Positions 22,612 to 31,011 of a stretch of DNA of 38,639 nucleotides are shown in pieces. The notes beneath the pieces are model-generated. The model searched no databases. It was not told the DNA's origin and saw nothing but the letters and a program-made list of their open reading frames with translations. Within the stretch, counting starts at the first letter, position 1; each line of letters begins with the position of its first letter. The position numbers were made by a program, and so were the translations under genes. The stretch comes from Ligilactobacillus sp. WC1T17 (GTDB taxonomy: Bacteria; Bacillota; Bacilli; Lactobacillales; Lactobacillaceae), in NCBI GenBank assembly GCA_900110005.1, contig FOCC01000015.1, positions 1 to 38,639 of the forward strand, in the 5' to 3' direction.

Positions 22612-23958
22612 ATGAAATATTTTGGTACAGATGGTGTTAGAGGAATTGCCAATAAATCATTGACCCCTGAATTGGCATTTAAATTGGGCCGATGTGGCGG
22701 TTATGTGTTAACACAACATGCCCAAGGTCGTCAGGCCCGTGTTTTGGTGGCTCGTGATACCCGTATTTCAGGGCAAATGTTGGAACATGCTTTGATTGCC
22801 GGTTTGTTATCCGTCGGCATTGAAGTTTTTACTTTAGGTGTTATGACTACCCCAGGGGTAGCTTACTTAGTTCGTTTGCAAGATGCTGATGCTGGGATTA
22901 TGATTTCAGCTTCGCACAATCCTGTCCAAGATAACGGTATCAAGTTCTTCGGCGGAGACGGCTATAAGTTGTCTGATGAAAAAGAAGAAGAAATTGAAGC
23001 CTTATTAGAAAAGAATACCGATGATTTACCACGTCCATCTGCTGAAGGGTTAGGTACAGTAAGCAGCTACCGTGAAGGGGCTTTGAAGTATTTGCAATTC
23101 TTGGAACAAACCATTCCTGATGATTTGGAAGGCCTTAAAATTGCTGTTGACGGTGCCAATGGTTCTACTAGTGCCTTGGTATCGCGTTTATTCGCTGATT
23201 TAGACGCTGATTTTGCAACAATGGCTACGAATCCAGATGGGTTAAATATCAACAAGGGTGTTGGCTCAACCCACCCTGAAGCCTTGGCTAAGTTTGTGGT
23301 AGAACAACAAGCACAAGTAGGGGTTGCTTTTGACGGTGACGGCGACCGCTGCATTGCCGTAGATGAATTAGGCAACATTGTCGATGGCGATAAAATCATG
23401 TATATTTGTGGCAAATATATGAGTGAACGCGGCCGCCTTAAAAAAGATACTATTGTGACAACTGTTATGAGTAACATCGGTTTGTACAAGGCTATGGCTA
23501 AGGCTAATTTGACTTCCGTCAAGACGCAGGTTGGTGACCGCTATGTGGTTGAAGAAATGCGCAAAGACGGCTACAATGTTGGCGGCGAACAATCAGGACA
23601 CGTGGTCTTTTTAGACTTTAATACGACTGGTGATGGGATGTTGACAGCTTTGCAATTATTAAATGTTTTGAAGCAAACAGGCAAGAAATTATCTGAATTG
23701 GCCGCTGAAGTAGTTACTTATCCTCAAGAATTAGTTAACGTAAGAGTAACTGATAAAAAGGCTGCTTTAGATAATGCAGCAATCAAAGAGGTCATTGCTA
23801 AAGTTGAAGCAAAGATGGGGGATGAAGGCCGTGTTTTGGTACGTCCTTCCGGTACAGAAGATTTGCTTAGAGTGATGGCAGAAGCCTCCACCAAAGAATT
23901 AGTTCATGATTACGTCATGGAAATTGCTGACGTTGTCCAAAAAGAAATGGGGGTTTAA
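22612..23958 (+). CDS. glmM: Phosphoglucosamine mutase
   Basis: A 448-aa cytosolic enzyme that converts glucosamine 6-phosphate to glucosamine 1-phosphate on the way to UDP-GlcNAc and peptidoglycan. It starts [11 protein letters not shown], has the active-site phosphoserine loop ISASHNP at 98-104 (Ser101), the metal loop DGDGDR at 241-246, the sugar-binding GGEQSGH segment and the phosphate-binding [14 protein letters not shown] near the C-terminus. Length is standard. It is third in the cdaA-cdaR-glmM operon, 32 nt after cdaR, with AAATGAGGA before the ATG, and is followed by its own terminator. Confidence 0.97.
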   Translation: MKYFGTDGVRGIANKSLTPELAFKLGRCGGYVLTQHAQGRQARVLVARDTRISGQMLEHALIAGLLSVGIEVFTLGVMTTPGVAYLVRLQDADAGIMISASHNPVQDNGIKFFGGDGYKLSDEKEEEIEALLEKNTDDLPRPSAEGLGTVSSYREGALKYLQFLEQTIPDDLEGLKIAVDGANGSTSALVSRLFADLDADFATMATNPDGLNINKGVGSTHPEALAKFVVEQQAQVGVAFDGDGDRCIAVDELGNIVDGDKIMYICGKYMSERGRLKKDTIVTTVMSNIGLYKAMAKANLTSVKTQVGDRYVVEEMRKDGYNVGGEQSGHVVFLDFNTTGDGMLTALQLLNVLKQTGKKLSELAAEVVTYPQELVNVRVTDKKAALDNAAIKEVIAKVEAKMGDEGRVLVRPSGTEDLLRVMAEASTKELVHDYVMEIADVVQKEMGV

Positions 23959-23964
23959 AAAAGT

Positions 23965-23989
23965 GGTGCCGAAGTGGCACCCTTTTTTT
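23965..23989 (+). terminator. Intrinsic terminator after glmM
   Basis: GGTGCC (23965-23970) and GGCACC (23976-23981) form a 6-bp GC-rich stem with a 5-nt loop, followed by seven T (23983-23989). Confidence 0.9.
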
Positions 23990-23998
23990 GTAGATAAA

Positions 23999-24030
23999 AA
24001 AACAAAACCACTGTAAAACAAAACCACTGT
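23999..24030. repeat. Perfect tandem 16-bp duplication in the sRNA terminator
   Basis: AAAACAAAACCACTGT occurs twice in a row (23999-24014 and 24015-24030). On the minus strand each copy is the 3' arm plus T-rich tail of the terminator hairpin, so the RNA has two interchangeable closing arms. Confidence 0.95.
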
Positions 24031-24053
24031 AACGTCGCAAGGCTACAGTGGTT
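24022..24053 (-). terminator. Minus-strand terminator of the candidate small RNA
   Basis: A perfect 10-bp inverted repeat (AACCACTGTA 24022-24031 and TACAGTGGTT 24044-24053) with a 12-nt loop. On the minus strand it is followed by TTGTTTT and, after the second arm copy, a longer T-run. On the plus strand no T-run follows. Confidence 0.6.
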
Positions 24054-24112
24054 GGCATAAGAGAGAAAGAGAATTGATTAGAAGGTAAATTTATTAATAC
24101 CTTACATGCATT

Positions 24113-24141
24113 ATAATAGCGCTTTCTGTAACCGTTGTCAA
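24113..24141 (-). promoter_or_regulatory. Near-consensus SigA promoter on the minus strand, with cre-like overlap
   Basis: Minus strand TTGACA (24141-24136), 17 nt, TATTAT (24118-24113): a full -35 and five of six -10 bases. TTGACAACGGTTACA, covering the -35, matches the cre consensus WTGNAANCGNWNNCW except at one base, and the spacer holds GAAAGCGCT, also cre-like. CcpA control is possible but not shown. Confidence 0.65.
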
Positions 24142-24203
24142 CAAAAATCAGAATATTTTTATCTAATGGCTAAAAATAATGCTTTTTTATGGCTAATATT
24201 GGT

Positions 24204-24230
24204 TATAATAAAGGTATAAATATTGAGGGA
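24204..24230 (+). promoter_or_regulatory. Likely -10 box and SD site of the small membrane-protein gene
   Basis: TATAAT at 24204-24209 lies 30 nt before the ATG at 24239; GAGGGA at 24225-24230 is the SD. The -35 region is weak. The 24142-24203 stretch upstream is A/T-rich without other features. Confidence 0.5.
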
Positions 24231-24238
24231 ATGATTTA

Positions 24239-24496
24239 ATGATTAATCGCAAACAGATGAAAGTCAGTTTGATTTTGGGAGTTATCATCTTATTTTTGAA
24301 AATCATTGGCGTTATGTTGTTTCAGCCAAGCACATTTAAATTTTGTTTAGCCTTGGTTAATGGGGGCTTGGGTTTGTTAGTGCCGTTGCTGATGCTGCTT
24401 TATTTTTTTATTTACAGTGCATCATGTTATTTGCTGTTTAGAGTTATTTCATATGGTTTAGCCGTCTACCGGCGCCAAAAAAAGATTAATGAGTGA
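24239..24496 (+). CDS. Small two-helix membrane protein, unknown function
   Basis: An 85-aa protein with two hydrophobic stretches (about residues 9-28 and 38-70) and positively charged ends (INRKQMK at the start, YRRQKKINE at the end), as for a small integral membrane protein with both ends inside. I do not recognise a family. A fitting SD (GAGGGA) and -10 box precede the ATG, and the next gene begins within a few bases of its stop, so the two probably form a small operon ending at the terminator near 24890. Confidence 0.7.
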   Translation: MINRKQMKVSLILGVIILFLKIIGVMLFQPSTFKFCLALVNGGLGLLVPLLMLLYFFIYSASCYLLFRVISYGLAVYRRQKKINE

Positions 24497-24503
24497 GGGT
24501 AAA

Positions 24504-24812
24504 ATGAAAAGTAACGAAACACTTAATTTAATTGAAGAAATCACCTTAAATGATGGTGAAAAATATTATGAAGTCTCCGATATTGCTCAAAATGGGCGGG
24601 CTGAATTGGCCGCAGTGCGGGGGTATATTCAAAGTGTCCGCATTTTGCAGCTTAATATTCCGCGTTCTAAAAATGTGATTGCTTACGAAAAATATATTAA
24701 CGAAAATTTTGTCATGCCCAAAGAAGATTTTGACCATTTTGAACGGTGGCAGCGGACACCAGAGATGGAAAAAGTTGTCCAAAAAATTTTACGCGAAAAT
24801 CATATTGCTTAA
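24504..24812 (+). CDS. Small conserved-looking cytosolic protein, unknown function
   Basis: A 102-aa soluble, charged, alpha/beta-looking protein with no recognised domain. Features include GEKYYEVSDIAQNGRAELAAV near the N-terminus, a NIPRSKNVIAYEKYI segment and an acidic-aromatic MPKEDFDHFERWQ stretch. ATG 24504 is preferred over ATG 24489, which overlaps the upstream gene, because GTGAGGG (24494-24499) lies just before 24504 and no SD lies before 24489. Cotranscription with the small membrane protein is likely from the near overlap. Confidence 0.7.
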   Translation: MKSNETLNLIEEITLNDGEKYYEVSDIAQNGRAELAAVRGYIQSVRILQLNIPRSKNVIAYEKYINENFVMPKEDFDHFERWQRTPEMEKVVQKILRENHIA

Positions 24813-24865
24813 GACATTATAATGTAAGCTATTGATAGCATTATTTCGGTTAAATAACCATTAGA

Positions 24866-24897
24866 AAGCCGGCTGGATATATAAGCCGGCTTTTTTT
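24866..24897 (+). terminator. Intrinsic terminator
   Basis: A 9-bp stem (AAGCCGGCT 24866-24874 with AGCCGGCTT 24884-24892), a 9-nt loop and seven T (24891-24897). It ends the two-gene unit upstream of the glycogen operon. Confidence 0.93.
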
Positions 24898-25269
24898 AAT
24901 GGTTTATTTTTTTATAGCTGATTTAATGGTAATGTTTAGACTTTTAGCAAAAATGGTCTAGCTTGCAATCGGTTGTATAAAAATGCTGATTATCTGATTT
25001 ATGGGATAAATAATTTGTTTTGGGACTTATATTACCTGAAAAATGTATATATATTCCTTGTTAATCAAAGGTTAATCTTATTTTAAGACAAAACAGCGAA
25101 AATGTCGCAAAAAAAGCGACACAATCAGCGTGACTGCGCGATTGTAACCGCAATTATGAATAAAAATTGAAAATTAGAAAAGAAGTAAATTTACTTTATG
25201 TAAATATGTTATGATTTAGATATTAGTTAGTTTCTTTTTGGCATTTGAATTAACAAAGGGGATGATTTT
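24898..25269. other. Long regulatory gap before the glycogen operon
   Basis: This ~370-nt A/T-rich gap has no credible ORF. It holds, in order: a direct repeat TTAATC at 25061-25066 and 25072-25077 (11-bp period, one helical turn, as in response-regulator sites); an inverted repeat TGTCGC-A7-GCGACA (25103-25121); a second hairpin ACAATC(A)GCG/CGCGATTGT (25121-25145); a cre-like TTGTAACCGCAATTA (25142-25156, one mismatch); a 14-bp palindrome (25183-25196); and the glgB promoter. Confidence 0.7.
25183..25215 (+). promoter_or_regulatory. glgB promoter region with 14-bp palindromic operator candidate
   Basis: A perfect palindrome AAGTAAATTTACTT (25183-25196) covers the -35 zone of a promoter with an extended -10 (TGT-TATGAT, -10 at 25210-25215). 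The spacing leaves no standard -35, so the extended -10 or an activator may matter. The placement fits a dimeric regulator of the glg operon. Confidence 0.5.
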
Positions 25270-27231
25270 ATGTTAGCAGGCACTGAGCTTTTAAAAGCCT
25301 ATCAAAGCTTTAGTGCGGGTGAAAATGGCCATGCGTTTAAGTTTTTTGGTGTTCATAAAGAAATCAGAAATGGACATGAGGGCTATCTTTTTAGATTGTG
25401 GGCTCCGCATGCGCAAAAAGTGTGGTTAGTAGGTGATTTTAACGATTGGCAGGATACTTTGCCAATGCAGCTGGATGAACACGATATTTGGACCGTTTTT
25501 AGTCCTGAGGCTAAATTAGGCCAGCTTTATAAATATAAAATTCAGCAAAGTACGGGACGCGTTGTGTATAAAATTGACCCCTATGCCCTTAGATTTGAAG
25601 ATCGTCCAGGTGATGCAGCTGTTATTACAGAAGTACCGGCTTATAAATGGCATGATGGACTATGGCGCGGACGACAAAAGCGGTCAAATTATTTTGAACG
25701 TCCTATGAATATCTATGAAGTCCATGCCGGATCTTGGAAACGTCACGCTGACGGCAGCATGGAAAATTTTGATGATTTAACCAAAGAACTTATTCCATAT
25801 CTCAAAAAGATGCATTATAACTATGTCGAATTTATGCCGCTGATGGAACATCCCTTAGATGCTTCATGGGGTTACCAATTAATCGGTTATTTTGCTTTTT
25901 GTTCCAGCTATGGCACCATAGAACAGTTCCAACGATTTGTTGATGCCTGCCATCAGGCAAATATTGGGGTCATCGTTGATTGGGTACCGGGACATTTTTG
26001 CATTAATGATGATGCCTTAGCATATTTCGACGGGACAGCTACTTATGAATATGCTGATCATGACCGAGCTTCGAATCCGGAATGGGGGGCTTTGAACTTT
26101 GATTTAGGTAAGCCTGAAGTGCAATCTTTCCTGCTTTCCAGCGCCTTTTACTGGATTGAAACCTTCCATTTAGACGGGTTGAGAATTGATGCTGTCTCCA
26201 ACATGATTTATCTCGATTATGGTGGGAAGCCTTATCAGCCCAATAAGTATGGCGGCGTCCAAAATCTCGAAGGCTGGCATTTTTTGCGTAAATTCAATAA
26301 GACCCTTAAATTAGCTTATCCCAAGGTGATTATGCTAGCTGAAGAAAGCTCTGCAGGGACAAAAGTAACGGGAATGTTGGAAGAAAATGCTTTAGGTTTT
26401 GATTATAAGTGGAACATGGGCTGGATGAATGATGCCCTTAATTTCTTCCAAATGGATCCGCTCTTTAGAGGGGATCATTTAGATATGCTGACTTTTTCGT
26501 GGATGTATCGGATGTCAGAAAACTTCATTTTGCCTTTATCACACGATGAAGTCGTGCATGGCAAGAAAAGTTTAATGAATAAGATGTGGGGAGACCGCTA
26601 CCGCCAATTCGCCCAATTGCGTACCCTTTATGCTTATCAAATGACCCATCCGGGCAAAAAATTGCTTTTTATGGGGAGCGAGTGGGGGCAATACTTGGAA
26701 TGGCGGTATTATGAAGGCCTTCCTTGGGAAGATTTGGCTGATGAATTGAATCACAAAATGCAGTATTTTACGGCTCAATTAAATGCTTTATATCTAAATG
26801 AAAGGGCGCTTTGGGAAAAAGATCAGCAAGAAGATGGTTTAGAAGTCATTGATGCTAATAATTATGCTCAAACGATTTTGAGTTTTATCAGGCACGGCAA
26901 AAAGAAGCGGGATTTTTTAATTGTGGTGCTGAATCTGAGTTCAATCGAACAAAAAGATTTCGCCATTGGTGTACCTTATCCTGGCCAATACCAAGTGATT
27001 TTGAATACCGAAATGCAAGCCTTTGGTGGGACCTGGACTAAAAATATTGCACCACTGACGACTAAAACAGGTGTGTATAAAAATTATGACCAGCGTCTTG
27101 AATTAACCGTGCCTGCTTTTGGAACTTTGATTATTAAACCGACTAAGGTCAATTTAAGATACAAAAACCATCTGACCTTAGAACATAAAAAATTAAAAAA
27201 AGCTGGTAAAGTAATGCAAGCAAAGCAATAA
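25270..27231 (+). CDS. glgB: 1,4-alpha-glucan branching enzyme
   Basis: A 653-aa GH13 enzyme that makes the alpha-1,6 branches of glycogen. An N-terminal CBM48-type domain (about 35-130, with FRLWAPHAQKVWLVGDFNDW) precedes the (beta/alpha)8 barrel. Conserved regions: VDWVPGHF, LDGLRIDAVSNMIY with the nucleophile Asp307, LAEESSAG with the acid/base Glu358, and LPLSHDEVVHGKKSL. The all-beta C-terminal domain ends near residue 630, followed by a Lys-rich tail. Length is typical. AAAGGGG lies about 8 nt before the ATG. It is the first gene of glgB-C-D-A-P-amylase, the same order described for Lactobacillus acidophilus. Confidence 0.97.
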   Translation: MLAGTELLKAYQSFSAGENGHAFKFFGVHKEIRNGHEGYLFRLWAPHAQKVWLVGDFNDWQDTLPMQLDEHDIWTVFSPEAKLGQLYKYKIQQSTGRVVYKIDPYALRFEDRPGDAAVITEVPAYKWHDGLWRGRQKRSNYFERPMNIYEVHAGSWKRHADGSMENFDDLTKELIPYLKKMHYNYVEFMPLMEHPLDASWGYQLIGYFAFCSSYGTIEQFQRFVDACHQANIGVIVDWVPGHFCINDDALAYFDGTATYEYADHDRASNPEWGALNFDLGKPEVQSFLLSSAFYWIETFHLDGLRIDAVSNMIYLDYGGKPYQPNKYGGVQNLEGWHFLRKFNKTLKLAYPKVIMLAEESSAGTKVTGMLEENALGFDYKWNMGWMNDALNFFQMDPLFRGDHLDMLTFSWMYRMSENFILPLSHDEVVHGKKSLMNKMWGDRYRQFAQLRTLYAYQMTHPGKKLLFMGSEWGQYLEWRYYEGLPWEDLADELNHKMQYFTAQLNALYLNERALWEKDQQEDGLEVIDANNYAQTILSFIRHGKKKRDFLIVVLNLSSIEQKDFAIGVPYPGQYQVILNTEMQAFGGTWTKNIAPLTTKTGVYKNYDQRLELTVPAFGTLIIKPTKVNLRYKNHLTLEHKKLKKAGKVMQAKQ

Positions 27232-27240
27232 AAACAGAAA

Positions 27241-27285
27241 GAGGGTGTCAGGTGAATTTCACCTGGGAAAATGAAAAATGAAATG
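27241..27285 (+). promoter_or_regulatory. Unusual glgC ribosome-binding region with hairpin between SD and start
   Basis: GAGGGTG (27241-27247) is 23 nt before ATG 27271, too far for normal use. Between them is CAGGTGAATTTCACCTG (27249-27265), able to form a 6-bp stem with a 5-nt loop. Folding it would leave about six nucleotides between SD and ATG. Alternatively a 9-codon frame starts at GTG 27252 and stops at TGA 27279-27281, next to ATG 27283. Confidence 0.6.
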
Positions 27286-28413
27286 TTAGCCATGATTTTG
27301 GCGGGAGGAAAGGGAACCCGCTTGGGAAAATTAACCCAAAATATTGCTAAACCTGCTGTTCCATTCGGAGGACGTTATCGAATTATTGATTTTACCTTGA
27401 GTAATTGTGTCAATTCGGGGATTAAAAATATTGGTGTTATTACCCAATATCAGCCGATTGTTTTAAATGACCATATCGGCAATGGTGCCAGCTGGGGGTT
27501 GGATTGGATTAATTCTGGGGTCACTATTTTGCAACCTTACTCCAACAATGAAGGCAGCAAGTGGTTTGAAGGCACAGCCCATGCTATTTATCAAAATATT
27601 GATTATATTGACCGCATCAATCCGGAATATTTGCTGGTTTTGTCTGGTGACCACATTTATAAGATGGATTATGAAGATATGCTCGAACAGCACAAGCAAA
27701 ATCAGGCTGATTTGACGGTAGCAGTCATTGATGTCGATCCTAAAGAAGCCAGCCGTTTTGGGATTATGAATACCGATGAGAATAACCGGATTATCGAATT
27801 TGAAGAAAAACCGGCTCATCCTAAGAGCAATCATGCGTCCATGGGGATTTATATCTTTACATGGCCGCGGCTGCGCAATGTTTTAGTCAATAGCTTTAAA
27901 AAAGATGTGGAGATGAATGACTTTGGGAAAAATGTCATTCCTTTTTACATCCAAAGCGGCGACAATGTCTTTGCCTACAACTATGCCGGCTATTGGAAAG
28001 ATGTCGGGACGATTGATTCTTTGTGGCGGGCTAATATGGAATTTTTGGACCGGGAAAGTCAGCTTGATTTGCATGATCAAAATTGGCGCATTTATTCTAA
28101 AAATCCGATTGCGCCGCCGCAATTTATCACCGCAAAAGCCCAAGTGAAAAATGCCATGATTGTTGACGGCTGCTTTGTTTCAGGACAAGTTGAACACAGT
28201 ATTTTATCGGCTAATGTGCAGGTTAAAGAAGGGGCAAAGATTTTTGATTCCATCATTATGCCAGGTGCTACGATTGGCAAAGATGTAATCATTAAGCGCG
28301 CCATTATTGGTGAAAATGCCATTATCGGCGATGGTGCAGTGATTGATGGCACAGCAGAGATTGCTGTAGTTGGAAACGGTGAAGTAATGGGGGTAACTTT
28401 GGATGAAGACTAA
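27271..28413 (+). CDS. glgC: Glucose-1-phosphate adenylyltransferase, catalytic subunit
   Basis: A 380-aa enzyme that makes ADP-glucose, the committed step of bacterial glycogen synthesis. It has the AGGKGTRL loop at 11-18, [31 protein letters not shown], and a C-terminal left-handed beta helix with hexapeptide repeats. It pairs with the next gene GlgD, as in Bacillus and lactobacilli, where GlgC and GlgD form a mixed complex. The start could be ATG 27271 or in-frame ATG 27283; the upstream SD arrangement is odd and described separately. Its end overlaps glgD by 11 nt. Confidence 0.96.
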   Translation: MKNEMLAMILAGGKGTRLGKLTQNIAKPAVPFGGRYRIIDFTLSNCVNSGIKNIGVITQYQPIVLNDHIGNGASWGLDWINSGVTILQPYSNNEGSKWFEGTAHAIYQNIDYIDRINPEYLLVLSGDHIYKMDYEDMLEQHKQNQADLTVAVIDVDPKEASRFGIMNTDENNRIIEFEEKPAHPKSNHASMGIYIFTWPRLRNVLVNSFKKDVEMNDFGKNVIPFYIQSGDNVFAYNYAGYWKDVGTIDSLWRANMEFLDRESQLDLHDQNWRIYSKNPIAPPQFITAKAQVKNAMIVDGCFVSGQVEHSILSANVQVKEGAKIFDSIIMPGATIGKDVIIKRAIIGENAIIGDGAVIDGTAEIAVVGNGEVMGVTLDED

Positions 28414-29557
28414 CAAAATGTGTGCCATTATGGGCAATGAGCATGAATATAATGATTTATTGCCGTTAACGGAAAACCGGCCGTTATCTGCTTTATATTT
28501 TGACTGTAAGTACCGGTTGATGGATTTTGCCTTGTCTAATGTGGTTAATGCCAATATCCGCAGAGTATATGTCATTTTGAATGAAGGCAAGGTTAAATCT
28601 TTGCTGGACCATTTAGGCGGTGGCCGGGAATGGGGCTTAGATAGTGTTGGCAGTTACCAATATTTGAGCTTCTTTGGTGATATTGTGCAAAAAAAGCTTA
28701 ATGGAAAGCCTTATTATTGTGATGTTATTGATTTTTTGAAAAAATCGATGTCTGATTATACCGTTTTTATCGGCAATAAGATGTTGTGCAACATTGATTT
28801 AAAAGCAGTCTTAAGAAGCCACCAGGCCCAAAACGCAACCTTAACGACAGTCTTTAAACGGGTACCGCAAACAAAAATTGCCAAAAATGATAATGTATTA
28901 ACGCTAGATAATGAAAATCGCGTTTTAAATACCGCTAAATTCGGCAATACAGCCTTGAATAATGATTTATATAACCTTAACTTGAATATCTTTATGGCTA
29001 AAACATCTTGGCTGATTGAGGCTTTAGAACGCGGTGAAGAAAATGGGGCGCCGGCAAGTATTGAAGATTTCTTATTAAGTCAATTAGGCGTCGTTGAAAC
29101 TTATGCGTATGAATATACCGGCTATTTGAGCAATATTTATGACATTAAAAGTTACTACGACGCAAATATGGACATGCTTGATCCGGAAAAATTTGCATCG
29201 CTGCTATTTTCCAGTCAAAAGATTATCACCAGAACGAAAAATGAAGTTGCGACGTATTTCTCGGAGGAAGCTCAGGTTAAATCCAGCCATTTAGCCACAG
29301 GTTGTGTCATTAACGGATCCGTTCAGGATAGTTTGATTTCCCGGATGACGTTGGTTGATCAAGGAGCTAAGGTTGACCATGCTCTTGTGATGTCAAATGG
29401 GGTGATAAAAAAAGGAGCCGTTATTAGGCATGCTATCTTAGATAAGGATGTAACAGTTGATGCAGGCATCAAAGTTATTGGTACGCCAAATCACCCGTAT
29501 ATTGTTGCCAAAGGAACCCATGTCACAAGTGATTTGATTGGAGGTGAATTAAAGTGA
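28403..29557 (+). CDS. glgD: Glucose-1-phosphate adenylyltransferase, regulatory subunit GlgD
   Basis: A 384-aa GlgC homologue. It lacks the AGGKGTRL catalytic loop: the matching region reads [25 protein letters not shown], typical of GlgD, which is non-catalytic or weakly active and raises GlgC activity. Other conserved parts are [20 protein letters not shown] and a C-terminal beta-helix with repeated hydrophobic hexapeptides. The ATG at 28403 overlaps glgC; GGGGG at 28389-28393 is the SD. Its TGA overlaps the GTG start of glgA, showing tight coupling of C, D and A. Confidence 0.95.
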   Translation: MKTNKMCAIMGNEHEYNDLLPLTENRPLSALYFDCKYRLMDFALSNVVNANIRRVYVILNEGKVKSLLDHLGGGREWGLDSVGSYQYLSFFGDIVQKKLNGKPYYCDVIDFLKKSMSDYTVFIGNKMLCNIDLKAVLRSHQAQNATLTTVFKRVPQTKIAKNDNVLTLDNENRVLNTAKFGNTALNNDLYNLNLNIFMAKTSWLIEALERGEENGAPASIEDFLLSQLGVVETYAYEYTGYLSNIYDIKSYYDANMDMLDPEKFASLLFSSQKIITRTKNEVATYFSEEAQVKSSHLATGCVINGSVQDSLISRMTLVDQGAKVDHALVMSNGVIKKGAVIRHAILDKDVTVDAGIKVIGTPNHPYIVAKGTHVTSDLIGGELK

Positions 29558-30987
29558 AAATTTTATTTACAGCAGCGGAATGTGCGCCTTTTTTTAAAAC
29601 GGGAGGCTTAGGCGATGTTGTTTTTGCTCTGCCGCAGGCTTTAGCTAAAAAGGGACATGAGGTCATTGAAGTTTTGCCTTTTTATACGACGATGCCGGTC
29701 AAATATCAGGAAAAATTAACTGATATGTTTAACTTTTATGTCTGCGTCGGCTGGCGCAACCAGTATTGCGGTGTCAAAGTCCTGAAAATGGGCGGGGTTA
29801 AGTATTATTTCCTTGATAACAAATATTATTTTGACCGGCCTAACCTTTATGGCTATTACGACGATGGCGAACGCTTCGCTTTTTTCCAGCAGGCTGTCAT
29901 TGAATTAATGCAAAGAATCAGTTATATTCCTGATATCTTACACTGCAACGACTATCATACAGCTTTTATTCCTTTCCTGCTCAAGGAAAAATACGGCTGG
30001 ATCAAAGCCTTTGACCACATTGCAACGGTTTTGACCATTCATAATTTGGAATTTCAAGGCCAATATGGTCGCGAAGTGTTGCCAGAGTTATTCGGGATGA
30101 GTACAAAACGCTATGATGATGGCACTATTAAAATGGGTGATGCGGTTAACTTTATGAAAGCCGGTATCTTTTATGCCGACAAGGTTAACACGGTTAGTCC
30201 TTCATATGCTGCTGAAATCCAAACGCCAGCGTATGGCTGTCACTTAGATGAAATTTTGCGGATGTGCAATTTTAAATTATCCGGTATTTTAAACGGGATT
30301 GATTATACTATCAATGATCCGCAAACAGATCCAGCTTTGGCTAAACATTATTCCAGCAAAAATCTGCAGGGAAAACGCAAAGATAAGGCTGCTTTGCAAA
30401 AGAAATTCGGCTTAAAAGTTGATCCTAAGGTGCCTTTAATCGGGATTGTCAGCCGCTTGACATATCAAAAAGGCTTCCAACTGGTTGTCAGCGAGATGGA
30501 AAATTTATTGCAGTTTAATGTGCAGGTAGTAGTGTTAGGGACAGGGTATCATAATTTTGAACATGATTTCCGCTATTTTGCCGGTAAATATCCCGATAAA
30601 TGCGGTGTCATGATTGATTTTGATGTTAATTTGGCCCAGCAGATTTACGCGGGCTGCGACATGTTCTTGATGCCGTCTGCTTTTGAGCCGTGCGGTTTGT
30701 CACAAATGATTGCCATGCGGTATGGGACGTTGCCGATTGTGCATCAAGTCGGTGGTTTAAATGATTCCGTTTGGATTTATAATCCGCTAGAAGAAATCGG
30801 CACAGGGTTTGGTTTTGAAGAGTTTAATTCATTTTGGATGATGGAAGCAATTAAAAGGGCAATGGATGTTTACACACATAAACCGGATGTTTGGCACAAA
30901 ATGGTTAAAATTGCGATGACATCTGATTTTAGCTGGAATATTGCCAGTGGACATTACCTTGATTTGTATCAGAGTATTTTACGTTAG
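29554..30987 (+). CDS. glgA: Glycogen synthase (ADP-glucose)
   Basis: A 477-aa GT5 enzyme (GT-B fold) that extends alpha-1,4-glucan from ADP-glucose. It has KTGGLGDV at 15-22 for ADP-glucose binding, LTIHNLEFQGQY, TVSPSYAAEI, GIVSRLTYQKGFQL and MPSAFEPCGLSQMIAMRYG with the catalytic Glu of the E-x7-E-type motif region. The start is GTG 29554 with GGAGGTG 7 nt upstream. Length is standard. It lies 24 nt before glgP. Confidence 0.97.
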   Translation: MKILFTAAECAPFFKTGGLGDVVFALPQALAKKGHEVIEVLPFYTTMPVKYQEKLTDMFNFYVCVGWRNQYCGVKVLKMGGVKYYFLDNKYYFDRPNLYGYYDDGERFAFFQQAVIELMQRISYIPDILHCNDYHTAFIPFLLKEKYGWIKAFDHIATVLTIHNLEFQGQYGREVLPELFGMSTKRYDDGTIKMGDAVNFMKAGIFYADKVNTVSPSYAAEIQTPAYGCHLDEILRMCNFKLSGILNGIDYTINDPQTDPALAKHYSSKNLQGKRKDKAALQKKFGLKVDPKVPLIGIVSRLTYQKGFQLVVSEMENLLQFNVQVVVLGTGYHNFEHDFRYFAGKYPDKCGVMIDFDVNLAQQIYAGCDMFLMPSAFEPCGLSQMIAMRYGTLPIVHQVGGLNDSVWIYNPLEEIGTGFGFEEFNSFWMMEAIKRAMDVYTHKPDVWHKMVKIAMTSDFSWNIASGHYLDLYQSILR

Positions 30988-31011
30988 TTTATCATTAAGG
31001 GAGGAAAATTA

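Larger units (their letters stand above)
23992..24105 (-). ncRNA. Candidate small RNA on the minus strand between glmM and the next gene
   Basis: On the minus strand a near-consensus promoter lies at 24141-24113, so transcription should begin near 24105 and run leftwards. The RNA would start with a small hairpin (AAGGTA/TACCTT, 24103-24098 with 24087-24082), have an unpaired pyrimidine-rich stretch (TTCTCTTTCTCTCTT, around 24074-24060), and end in a 10-bp hairpin (24053-24044 with 24031-24022) with a T-rich tail. The total is about 90 nt if it stops at the first tail, about 115 nt at the second. No gene lies on this strand here, and the hairpin has no T-run on the plus side. The pyrimidine stretch could pair with purine-rich SD regions (inference). 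Exact ends are estimates. Confidence 0.55.

Noticed and set aside
23067-23522. A 151-codon minus-strand frame inside glmM
   Set aside because: Shadow of a highly conserved gene; the peptide is low-complexity with no family resemblance.
23999-24030. The 16-bp repeats as a CRISPR or attachment site
   Set aside because: Only two copies with no spacer between them and no cas or integrase gene nearby; they fit a slippage duplication of a terminator arm.
23941-24058. A minus-strand frame starting MPTTVALRR at 24058 and running into glmM
   Set aside because: No SD (pyrimidine-rich sequence precedes the ATG), and it runs through two terminator hairpins. The non-coding RNA reading explains the region better.
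27463-27834. Overlapping minus- and plus-strand frames inside glgC
   Set aside because: Shadows of glgC, whose conserved motifs run through the whole region.
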